Below are positions 1-7,536 of a stretch of 11,563 nt of DNA, in pieces. Each line of letters starts with the position of its first letter. Within the stretch, counting starts at the first letter, position 1. The notes beneath the pieces were generated by a model, which had not been told where the DNA came from, did not search any database, and was given only the letters and a program-made list of their open reading frames with translations. The translations under genes and the position numbers were made by a program. The DNA is from JABCPE02 sp963530895 (GTDB taxonomy: Bacteria; Bacteroidota; Bacteroidia; Flavobacteriales; Weeksellaceae), in the NCBI GenBank assembly GCA_963530895.1, contig CAUSFO010000057.1, positions 1 through 11,563 on the forward strand, in the 5' to 3' direction.

Positions 1-48
1 TTCAGAAACGAATAAAATATTTTTTCGTTTTTCTAACAAAAATCATAC
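1..48 (-). terminator. Candidate hairpin downstream of the WG-like gene
   Basis: AAACGAA (6-12) pairs perfectly with TTCGTTT (24-30) around an 11-nt A/T loop, 19 nt past the stop codon of the minus-strand gene that ends at 49. No clear T tract follows on the minus strand before the window ends, so terminator function is only a guess. Confidence 0.3.
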
Positions 49-1008
49 TTATTCCCTCGGTAAAATAGGCTTTCCATTTATATCCAAAACGAAGTGCTGA
101 CCACTTTGGTCGGCTGCTAAGAAATATACAGTGGCTTTATTCCTATCTTCTGATGTTAAAACACCTATTTCGTCTGATGAAGTGTAGACTATATCATATA
201 TCTTATACTTTTCCTGCGGTTTTATCAGCCATTCTTGTGTAGGTATGTCCACCACGCCTGATTTTTTAATCTCACTTAAATGATGGCTATCTTTTTGAAG
301 ACTGTAGCCTAAAACTCTACTATATAAACCATATAGTAATTCACCATAGAGTTTTTTCTTCCCTGATATGGTTACAAAACCTTTTTTACCATCGAAACCT
401 TCTACATAAAGGACTTCTTCTCTGTTTTCTTTATCTTTATAACCAATATCTGATATTTCTTTGAAATGAAACCCCTTCTTCTCCTCTCCTTTTTGATTAA
501 TAAGTATATTAGTTTTATCTTTTTTTGTAACTATGGTATAATATTCTCCTTTATACAATATTGGCCTTGATACATATTCATAATCAGCATAATAGGATAT
601 TATTTCCCCATGCTCATCCATTTGGAAACCTAATGTATTTGTTTTAATTTTAATTGATGGTTTTATTTCAGGAGCTGGTAATATTTTCAATTTTGATTCT
701 AAAATAGCATAATCCGAAGCGAGTTTCATTGAAATAATCCTTTTTTCTGCTTCCATGCTAAAATTAAATTCGGGGTTAAAGGTACTTGGCCAATACAAGA
801 TAAAATCTGTAAGGATTTTTCTAGATTTCACATCCATCAGCGCCCATTTCTTGCCATCTTTGGAGTATGGAACTAGGTCGGTAGGTTTGTAGTTTTTTAT
901 TTTATCTACAACCTGTTCTTTTATTATTTCCTTTGTTTTTTCTCTACTAGGCTGTGCAAAGCCCAATACGCCTATACCAAGCATCACAGCTAATAAAATT
1001 CTTTTCAT
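49..1008 (-). CDS. Secreted WG-repeat-like protein, function unknown
   Basis: This encodes 319 residues beginning at an ATG. Residues 1-18 form a classic signal peptide (Lys-Arg, then the hydrophobic LLAVMLGIGVLGFA before Gln19), so export to the periplasm or outer surface is expected. No lipobox Cys is seen. The mature part is hydrophilic and has short WG-like units of the pattern 'GKK-W/G-aromatic-x-hydrophobic-D...GK': YSKDGKKWALMDVKSRK near residue 48, GKKGFVTISGKKKLYGEL in the second half, and a final unit FVLDINGKPILP at the C-terminus. WG-repeat proteins are common in Bacteroidota, but their biochemical role is generally unknown. The gene is transcribed away from the small gene at 1118 across a 109-bp spacer. 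I see no catalytic motif. The reading frame and signal peptide are firm; the WG assignment is tentative. Confidence 0.75.
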   Translation of the reverse strand: MKRILLAVMLGIGVLGFAQPSREKTKEIIKEQVVDKIKNYKPTDLVPYSKDGKKWALMDVKSRKILTDFILYWPSTFNPEFNFSMEAEKRIISMKLASDYAILESKLKILPAPEIKPSIKIKTNTLGFQMDEHGEIISYYADYEYVSRPILYKGEYYTIVTKKDKTNILINQKGEEKKGFHFKEISDIGYKDKENREEVLYVEGFDGKKGFVTISGKKKLYGELLYGLYSRVLGYSLQKDSHHLSEIKKSGVVDIPTQEWLIKPQEKYKIYDIVYTSSDEIGVLTSEDRNKATVYFLAADQSGQHFVLDINGKPILPRE

Positions 1009-1081
1009 TTTCTTTTTTATTTTTTGGCAATTTACAGAAATTTTAATTTGGTTTTAAAGCTCTTTTATATCGTTTTTTGTT

Positions 1082-1089
1082 TATCTTTG
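1082..1089 (+). promoter_or_regulatory. -7 promoter element of the 90-aa protein gene
   Basis: TATCTTTG is an exact match to the Bacteroidota -7 consensus TAnnTTTG and lies 28 bp before the ATG at 1118. I found no convincing -33 TTTG at the usual 19-21 bp distance. Confidence 0.5.
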
Positions 1090-1117
1090 TCTTGTTTAAC
1101 ATTTAAAATTAAAGAAA

Positions 1118-1390
1118 ATGGACACTAATGAACTAAAACAAAAATTCCAAGAACAAATAGAAAACGCTAAAAAAGAACTAGAAATCCTAAAAGGAAAAGC
1201 AGAAGAATTATCTGGTGATGCAAAAGCAGAGCTAGAAGAAAAAAGCAAACTTTTGGAAGCAAAATTAGAAGAAGCTGAAGATAAATGGGACAAAATAAAA
1301 GACCTTGCAGAAGATAAATTAGATGATTTAAAATCTGACCTTGGCAAATTTTGGGATTCCGCAAAATCTAAACTAGACGATTTGTTCTAA
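1118..1390 (+). CDS. Small acidic amphipathic-helix / coiled-coil protein
   Basis: This encodes 90 residues, almost all Lys, Glu, Asp, Leu and Ala, with no Cys or Pro and two Trp. Regular hydrophobic spacing (LKQKF, LEILKGKAEEL, LLEAKLEEAEDKW, LAEDKLDDLKSDL) predicts one long amphipathic helix or a coiled coil, similar in style to apolipoprotein-, YtxH- or LEA-like stress proteins. There is no signal peptide or membrane segment, so it is probably cytoplasmic. It is monocistronic, with its own -7 element at 1082 and a strong terminator 19 nt past its stop, which argues it is a real, independently expressed gene. I cannot name its family. Antisense frames across it are low-complexity Ser/Leu-rich shadows. 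Confidence 0.8.
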   Translation: MDTNELKQKFQEQIENAKKELEILKGKAEELSGDAKAELEEKSKLLEAKLEEAEDKWDKIKDLAEDKLDDLKSDLGKFWDSAKSKLDDLF

Positions 1391-1408
1391 TATCAAAAAA
1401 CAAAAAAA

Positions 1409-1434
1409 ACACCTCTTTTCAGAGGTGTTTTTTT
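1409..1434. terminator. Bidirectional intrinsic terminator
   Basis: ACACCTCT (1409-1416) pairs with AGAGGTGT (1421-1428) around a TTTC loop. The hairpin is flanked by an A tract on the left and a T tract (1429-1434) on the right, so it has the rho-independent form on both strands. It separates the 90-aa gene (plus, stop at 1390) from purL (minus, stop at 1455) and can serve both. Confidence 0.9.
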
Positions 1435-1454
1435 ATTTATGTAGTCCTATTTTC

Positions 1455-4400
1455 TTACTTAAAATACTCCACTCCATTCCTGAAAATATTGTGGTAGTTG
1501 GCAGTTGGAATATTTTTCAGCAGTCCTTCCGCGAAGCGCTCTGGATGCCCCATTCTTCCGAAGATTTTTCCGCTTCGGCTGGTAATTCCTTCTATTCCAA
1601 AAAGCGAATTATTAGGATTATACGGCATTCCGTGTGCTATCTTCCCTTCAAAATCAATGTATTGGGTAGCTATCTGCCCTTTTTTGTAGAGTTCTGTCAG
1701 CACCTCCTCACTCGCCATAAAACGCCCTTCTCCGTGGGAAATCGGGATGGTATACACCTCGTTTTTCATGCCTTTCAGCCACGGCGAATCATCATTTACC
1801 ACCTTCACATCCACCATTTGGGAAATATGGCGGCCTATCGCATTGTGAGCGAGTGTCGGCGAGTTTTCATCCAAATCTCTTATCTCCCCATACGGCAGAA
1901 GTCCAGATTTTACCAAGGCTTGGAAACCGTTACATATCCCCAGAATCATCCCGTCACGCTCCAAAAGGCGATGAACAGATGATTTCATTTGTTCGTTTTT
2001 AAGAACATTGACGATGAATTTCGCTGAACCATCTGGCTCGTCCCCTGCGGAGAATCCTCCTGAGAAAACAAGAATTTGCGACTGGTCTATTTCCTTTGTC
2101 CAAGCCTCTATACTCTCCTCCAAAAGGCTTTTGGTAAGGTTAATGAGCGGCAACGAGGTCACCTCTGCTCCCTCTTTTCGGAAAGCATTTTGGGTTTCGT
2201 ATTCGCAGTTCGTTCCTGGGAAAATCGGCGCGAAAACCCTTGGTTTTGCGATATTATGTTTCTTGATGATGATGTTTTTCGAGCAGGTAGAATTCAGCTT
2301 TTCATCGATGTCAATTTCTATTCTGTCCGGCTCGGCAGTTGGGAAAAGATTTTCAAAAGTCTGCGTATAAGCCGAAAGCAATTTACCAAGGTCAAATGCT
2401 TTTTTATTGATAACCAAAGTTTTTCCTTCGGTCACTTTTCCTATTTTATGAAGCTGGGAATGAGCCAGTTCCGTTTTACTTTCAATGATAAAACCACCGA
2501 TATTTTTCTCCAAAATCTGGCTTTCTGTAAGTTCCACCTCTGCACCGAAATGATTTCCAAAACACATTTTTGTCAATGAAACTGCCGCTCCACCGTCTTT
2601 TATGGTCTTTACAGAAACGATGTTTCCTGCTTTTATCTGCTGATGAACGAAATCAAAAACCTCTTTCAGAGTTTCATAATCTGGCAGTCCATTTTCTTTA
2701 TTTTGATGATAAAAATGATAAATATTATTCCCAGCCTGCTTAAACTCTGGCGAAATAATGTGCTTTTTCTGCCCATCTGCACAAGCGAAGGAAATCAATG
2801 TCGGCGGTACATTCAGATTTTGGTAAGTTCCACTCATAGAGTCCTTTCCTCCGATGGCCGCCAGCCCAAAATTCATCTGCGCATCATAAGCCCCAAGGAG
2901 CGATGCCAGCGGTTTGCCCCATTTCTCCGGATTTTGACCTAATTTTTCAAAATATTCCTGAAAGCTCAATCGGATTTTTCTATAATCGCCGCCCATAGCT
3001 ACGATTTTCGCCACGGACTCCACCACAGCATCCGCTGCCCCTATCAGGGAGTTTTGCGAAGATATTTCGGCATCAAAGCCCCACGCTGCCAGAGATACCG
3101 TTTCCACATTTTTTGCGTTCAAAACAGGCAGTGTCTGCACGCTTCCCTCCATCTCGGTAATTTGGTGTTTTCCGCCCAAAGGCATAGCCACCGTAGTCGC
3201 ACCGACAGAAGAGTCAAACATCTCCAACAAGCCTTTTTGAGAGGCTGTATTTTTATCCGAAAGTATCTTGATGAGGTTTTCTTCATTAAATATTTCAGTC
3301 TGATTTTCAAGTTTTTGAAGATGAGAAATTTCGGCATTTTGAGATTTTGCACAGCCGTTGGAATTTAGAAATTCTCGGCTCAAATCTACGATTTTCGTAC
3401 CTTTCCAGAACATCTGCATTCTGCCCGAATCGGTAACTTTCGCCACCTCCACAGCTTTAATGTTTTCTCTTTCACAGAAATGGATAAATTGGTCTTTATC
3501 CTTGGCATCCACCACCACAGCGATACGCTCCTGCGATTCGGAAATGGCAAGCTCTGTTCCGTTCAGCCCTTCATATTTTAAAGGTAAAATATCCAAATCT
3601 ATCTCCAAAGAATCGGCAATTTCACCGATAGCCACAGAAACTCCACCCGCTCCGAAATCATTAGATTTCTTTATCAAAGTCGTAACTTCTGGATTACGGA
3701 AAAGCCTTTGGATTTTTCTTTCCTCCACGGCATTCCCTTTCTGAACTTCGGTAGAAAGCGTATGTATAGAGGTTTCGTCCTGCTCCTTGGAAGAACCTGT
3801 AGCGCCGCCTACTCCATCTCGCCCTGTGGCACCACCAAGTAAAATCACGATGTCGCCATTCTGTGGTTTTTCGCGTTTCACCCAAGTTTTCGGAACTGCA
3901 CCGACCACGAAACCTACTTCCATTCTCTTCGCTCTGTAGCCTTCGTGATAGATTTCATTAACCATCGTAGTGGCTAGTCCTATCTGATTTCCGTAAGAAG
4001 AATAGCCATTCGCCGCCTGCTTTGTGATGGTTCTCTGTGGAAGTTTTCCCTGCAAAGTCGCAGAAACAGGCTCTAGAACATCCGCCGCACCGCTCAGACG
4101 CATCGCCTGATACACGAAAGCGCGCCCAGAAAGCGGGTCACGGATGGCACCGCCAAGACAAGTAGAAGCACCACCAAAAGGCTCTATTTCAGTAGGGTGA
4201 TTGTGCGTTTCGTTTTTGAAAAGAAGATACCAAGGCTCTTTTTTTCCATCAAACTCCGCCTCTATTTCTATCGTGCAGGCATTGATTTCATCAGAAACCA
4301 CAAGGTTTTCTAATTTACCTGTTTTATGGAAATATCTAGCACAGACAGTTGCCAAATCCATTAGCGAAATCGGTTTCGCTTCTCTTCCTAAGAACTTTCT

Positions 4401-5144
4401 TTTTTCTAAATAATCGGCGAAGATTTTATCCAAAGTTTCTTTAAACTCGCCTTTGAACTGAATGTCTTTCAGCTCGGTTTCAAATGTGGTGTGTCGGCAG
4501 TGGTCACTCCAGTAAGTGTCTAAAACTTTGAGCTCGGTCTCGGTAGGATTTCTGTTTTCTGATTGGAAATAATTTTGAATAAAAAGCAAATCATCAAACC
4601 CAAAAGCAAAGCCGTGCTGCTTATAGAACTGCTCCAGTTCAGCCTCATTAAAACCGATAAAACCTTCATGAACAATCACAGGAGTTGGTTTTTCCTGTGC
4701 TGGGATTTCTAGTTTGGACAAATCCTTTTCCCTACTCTCTACCTTGTTGATAAACAGGTCTTTAACTTTATCCAAATCCGCGGAAGAAATGCCCTTTATC
4801 TCGATGAGTTTTCCGCTTCGTACAGCAGCATTGTCCGTTCCTGTAAGCAAAGAAATGCACTGCTCCGCCGAATCTGCCCTCTGGTCATACTGCCCAGGGA
4901 GAAATTCTGTAGCGAAATACAGCTCTGTTGCTGGATTTTCTGTGTGAATGATGTCTGTAACCGGGTCTGCGAAAACGCTGCCTACCATTTTGGAAAAATC
5001 GCCTTCGGACAACTCAAAAACATCGTAAATATTATAAACTTTTACATTCTCTATTTTGGGAAGAATGCTCTTGATTTCAGTTAGAATTTTAGGACTTTCT
5101 ACATCGAAAATCCCTTTTTTCTCTACGAAGATTCTCTTTTTCAT
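1455..5144 (-). CDS. purL: Phosphoribosylformylglycinamidine synthase (single chain)
   Basis: It catalyses the fourth step of de novo purine synthesis: FGAR, glutamine and ATP give FGAM, glutamate, ADP and phosphate, in the cytoplasm. The 1229-residue length fits the large single-chain form that combines PurS-, PurL- and PurQ-like parts. In order: an N-terminal PurS-like domain (about 1-150); a linker containing TYWSDHCRHTTF; the first AIRS-type domain with NETHNHPTEIEPFGGAST and GGAIRDPLSGRA; a second AIRS-type half with GGKDSMSGTY; and a C-terminal class I glutamine amidotransferase domain. The last has nucleophile Cys1071 in GICNGFQ and His1200/Glu1202 in GHPERF. All hallmark motifs are intact. 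The gene is transcribed alone, between a terminator on its 3' side and a promoter at about 5170-5197. Its base composition is visibly richer in G+C than the restriction locus beside it, as expected of a core gene. Confidence 0.98.
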   Translation of the reverse strand: MKKRIFVEKKGIFDVESPKILTEIKSILPKIENVKVYNIYDVFELSEGDFSKMVGSVFADPVTDIIHTENPATELYFATEFLPGQYDQRADSAEQCISLLTGTDNAAVRSGKLIEIKGISSADLDKVKDLFINKVESREKDLSKLEIPAQEKPTPVIVHEGFIGFNEAELEQFYKQHGFAFGFDDLLFIQNYFQSENRNPTETELKVLDTYWSDHCRHTTFETELKDIQFKGEFKETLDKIFADYLEKRKFLGREAKPISLMDLATVCARYFHKTGKLENLVVSDEINACTIEIEAEFDGKKEPWYLLFKNETHNHPTEIEPFGGASTCLGGAIRDPLSGRAFVYQAMRLSGAADVLEPVSATLQGKLPQRTITKQAANGYSSYGNQIGLATTMVNEIYHEGYRAKRMEVGFVVGAVPKTWVKREKPQNGDIVILLGGATGRDGVGGATGSSKEQDETSIHTLSTEVQKGNAVEERKIQRLFRNPEVTTLIKKSNDFGAGGVSVAIGEIADSLEIDLDILPLKYEGLNGTELAISESQERIAVVVDAKDKDQFIHFCERENIKAVEVAKVTDSGRMQMFWKGTKIVDLSREFLNSNGCAKSQNAEISHLQKLENQTEIFNEENLIKILSDKNTASQKGLLEMFDSSVGATTVAMPLGGKHQITEMEGSVQTLPVLNAKNVETVSLAAWGFDAEISSQNSLIGAADAVVESVAKIVAMGGDYRKIRLSFQEYFEKLGQNPEKWGKPLASLLGAYDAQMNFGLAAIGGKDSMSGTYQNLNVPPTLISFACADGQKKHIISPEFKQAGNNIYHFYHQNKENGLPDYETLKEVFDFVHQQIKAGNIVSVKTIKDGGAAVSLTKMCFGNHFGAEVELTESQILEKNIGGFIIESKTELAHSQLHKIGKVTEGKTLVINKKAFDLGKLLSAYTQTFENLFPTAEPDRIEIDIDEKLNSTCSKNIIIKKHNIAKPRVFAPIFPGTNCEYETQNAFRKEGAEVTSLPLINLTKSLLEESIEAWTKEIDQSQILVFSGGFSAGDEPDGSAKFIVNVLKNEQMKSSVHRLLERDGMILGICNGFQALVKSGLLPYGEIRDLDENSPTLAHNAIGRHISQMVDVKVVNDDSPWLKGMKNEVYTIPISHGEGRFMASEEVLTELYKKGQIATQYIDFEGKIAHGMPYNPNNSLFGIEGITSRSGKIFGRMGHPERFAEGLLKNIPTANYHNIFRNGVEYFK

Positions 5145-5169
5145 TTTTTAGTTATTATAGGGAGTTCTG

Positions 5170-5197
5170 CAAATTTACATTTTATAGGCCAAAACAA
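5170..5197 (-). promoter_or_regulatory. purL promoter
   Basis: Read on the minus strand, TAAATTTG (5177-5170) exactly matches the -7 consensus TAnnTTTG. A TTG (5197-5195) lies 17 bp upstream as a possible -33 element. The box is 25 bp before the purL ATG at 5144. I see no riboswitch-like structure or recognisable operator in the short leader. Confidence 0.55.
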
Positions 5198-5306
5198 TAT
5201 AAAAACTACAAATATTTTTCAAAACCATACTCATACTTATTTTATTAGAAAAATATAAAAATAAATTTCTGCAAAATGTCATTATTTATGTGATTTACTT
5301 TTTAAC

Positions 5307-5314
5307 TATATTTG
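5307..5314 (+). promoter_or_regulatory. -7 promoter element of the restriction-modification operon
   Basis: TATATTTG matches TAnnTTTG exactly and ends 20 bp before the ATG at 5335. Transcription would start at about 5320, downstream of the earlier in-frame ATG at 5290. This supports 5335 as the true start of the methyltransferase gene. No clear -33 element is visible. Confidence 0.5.
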
Positions 5315-5334
5315 CTTTTTTAAAAGTAAAAGCA

Positions 5335-7536
5335 ATGAAATCCATCATACAAGAAGGTATAAAAAGAGGGCTGATTTCCATTTCAGAAGATGAAAAAACG
5401 ATAAAATATATTCACCAAAATAAAAGTAGAAACTACACTAATCCTGAAGAAAAGGTGCAAGCTGAGGCTTTTGTTTTGTTGGTTATTCAGTATAATTATA
5501 AGCCTGAACGAATAAAAATGTTTGTCCCTGTAAAAATGGGAATAGAAACAAAAGAGGCTGATATAGTAGTATATAATGATGATGAATGCACTGAACCTCA
5601 TATTTTAGTAGAGTGTAAGAAAGCTGATATTACAGACCCTGCATTTAATGAAGCTGTAAATCAAGCTTATAGCTATGCTTATGCAATGCCCAACAATGTG
5701 AAATATGTTTGGGTAACTTGTTCAAATAAAAACAGTTATTTTCAAGTAGATAAAACTAAGGAATCGAGAATTGAAGAAACGGATATTCCTTCATATGGAG
5801 TAAAAGAATTAGCTAATTACAAATTTGTATATAAAGCAGCACTTATTTCTCAAAAAGAAGGAGAACAAAAGTTTGAAGATTTAAAAACTATTGAACAAGA
5901 AGATTTAACAAGCCGATTTAAAAAAGCACACGATGCGCTTTGGGGAGGAGGACATCTTAATCCTTCAGAAGCTTTTGACGAATTGGATAAACTTATTTTT
6001 TGCAAAATATGGGACGAAAGAAAAATTAGAAAAAAAGGAGAACCTTATGATTTTCAGATTATAAAAGTAGATTCCTCTGAAATAAAAAATTACAACAACT
6101 TAAGTAAAGAACAAAAACCAAAAGCTATTGCTGATGAGGAAAATAGACGCCTTTTAGATAGAATTAATGACCTTTATAACGAAGGCAGAAAGAAAGACCC
6201 AGAAGTTTTTCGTGATAATATTAGACTTTCTCCTGAGAAAATTAGAACTGTTGTAGGATATTTGCAAGGCATTAACATAGGAAAGACTGATTTAGATGCC
6301 AAAGGCCGTGCTTTTGAGACTTTTATGAATTCCTTTTTTAGGGGTAATTTTGGTCAATATTTTACTCCTCGTGAAATTGTAAAATTTATTGTTGATGTAT
6401 TGCCTATTACTAATGAATCCCTTGTTTTAGATACCTCGTGTGGTAGTGGAGGATTCCTTTTATATGCTTTGAATAAAGTAAGAGAGCTTGCTAATAGAGA
6501 TATACCTGATTACAAGGAAGATGCTGACGAAAGGGAAAGACATTTTAAGTATTGGCACGATTTCGCTGAAAAGAATTTGTATGGTATAGAAATTAATGAA
6601 CAGATTTCGAGAGCTGCCAAAATGAATATGATTATTCACGATGACGGACATACCAATGTAATTACTTCTGATGGACTTTTAAGCCCTGAAGAAATTCAAA
6701 AAAATACAGAAAACAAAGGTTTTAAATACAATCATTTCGATTTTATCATTACCAATCCCCCTTTTGGTAGTATAGTTCGCCAGACAGAAAAAGCCTATTT
6801 AAAAGAGTACAAATTAGGCAAAAAAGAAGAAGACTGGTTAGCTGTAAAATCAACTCCTGAAACTGTACGCGAAAACCAAAGTACAGAAGTCTTATTCATT
6901 GAACAATGTTATAATTTTTTAAAAGCAGGAGGCTATTTAGCTATAGTTATTCCCGATGGCATCTTAACCAATAGCTCTCTGCAATATGTGCGTGACCATA
7001 TAGAGGAAATTTTTAGAATAGTAGCTGTAATTTCTATGCCTCAAACAGCTTTTGCTGCCAATGGCGCAGGAGTAAAAAGTTCTGTATTATTTTTAAAAAA
7101 ATATACTGAAGATGAAACACAACAGATTAGGGATTTAAAGCAAAATTCAAAACATAGCTTACTATCCTCATATCAGTACAAAGAAAAGGTAAAACAATTA
7201 GAAAGTGAGAAAAAACAAGTTATAAGTGCCCTTGAAAAACAATATAAAGAAAAATACCCTTCTCTTGACAAAAAAGGATTAGCCCCTCTTATGGCTGAGG
7301 AGAAGAAAGAAATACAAGAGGAGTTTTCAGAAAAAGTAAACAACCTTAAAGAAGAATTACAAGACGCTTTCTTAACAGAGAAACAGAAAAAGCTAAAGGA
7401 CTACCCTATTTTTATGGCAATAGCCGAAGAGATAGGTTATGATGCTACAGGCAAAAAGACTGCAGTAAATGAATTGGAGGTTATAGGAAAAGAATTAGAA
7501 CGATTTATAAATGCTATCAACAATGAAGAAATTTAA
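5335..7536 (+). CDS. Fused nuclease-N6-adenine methyltransferase (BcgI-A-like)
   Basis: The protein has 733 residues from the ATG at 5335; a start at 5290 would add 15 hydrophobic residues but lies upstream of the promoter. Residues about 35-140 look like the N-terminal domain of type I R subunits (HSDR_N), with a PD-(D/E)XK-type pattern: Glu44, Asp76 in KEADIVVY, and Glu93-Cys-Lys95 in ILVECKKA. The rest is an HsdM-type methyltransferase: a helical region (about 190-330), GQYFTPREIV (340-349), SAM-binding motif I VLDTSCGSGGF (364-374), acidic Glu419 in YGIEI, and catalytic NPPF (474-477, motif IV of N6-adenine enzymes). A Lys/Glu-rich coiled coil spans about 590-690. It should methylate, and may also cut, sites chosen by the overlapping hsdS. 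Joining nuclease and methyltransferase with a separate S subunit is the BcgI (type IIB) plan. No separate HsdR is seen. Whether the nuclease is active cannot be told from sequence alone. Confidence 0.85.
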   Translation: MKSIIQEGIKRGLISISEDEKTIKYIHQNKSRNYTNPEEKVQAEAFVLLVIQYNYKPERIKMFVPVKMGIETKEADIVVYNDDECTEPHILVECKKADITDPAFNEAVNQAYSYAYAMPNNVKYVWVTCSNKNSYFQVDKTKESRIEETDIPSYGVKELANYKFVYKAALISQKEGEQKFEDLKTIEQEDLTSRFKKAHDALWGGGHLNPSEAFDELDKLIFCKIWDERKIRKKGEPYDFQIIKVDSSEIKNYNNLSKEQKPKAIADEENRRLLDRINDLYNEGRKKDPEVFRDNIRLSPEKIRTVVGYLQGINIGKTDLDAKGRAFETFMNSFFRGNFGQYFTPREIVKFIVDVLPITNESLVLDTSCGSGGFLLYALNKVRELANRDIPDYKEDADERERHFKYWHDFAEKNLYGIEINEQISRAAKMNMIIHDDGHTNVITSDGLLSPEEIQKNTENKGFKYNHFDFIITNPPFGSIVRQTEKAYLKEYKLGKKEEDWLAVKSTPETVRENQSTEVLFIEQCYNFLKAGGYLAIVIPDGILTNSSLQYVRDHIEEIFRIVAVISMPQTAFAANGAGVKSSVLFLKKYTEDETQQIRDLKQNSKHSLLSSYQYKEKVKQLESEKKQVISALEKQYKEKYPSLDKKGLAPLMAEEKKEIQEEFSEKVNNLKEELQDAFLTEKQKKLKDYPIFMAIAEEIGYDATGKKTAVNELEVIGKELERFINAINNEEI

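Noticed and set aside
1096..1364. Minus-strand Ser/Leu-rich frames opposite the 90-residue gene
   Set aside because: Low-complexity antisense shadows of a Lys/Glu-rich coding sequence; the plus frame has the promoter and terminator.
1425..4947. Several plus-strand open frames (for example 1425-1982, 2008-2370, 2076-2579, 3358-3744) across purL
   Set aside because: They are antisense to an intact, strongly conserved purL and show no recognisable domains.
5290..5334. Earlier ATG start (5290) for the nuclease-methyltransferase
   Set aside because: The exact -7 promoter element at 5307-5314 lies downstream of it, and the extra 15 residues are hydrophobic and unlike the domain that follows.
6460..6651. 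Minus-strand frames within the island (also 5383-5601 and 7615-7803)
   Set aside because: They are antisense shadows inside clear coding sequence, with no domain features.
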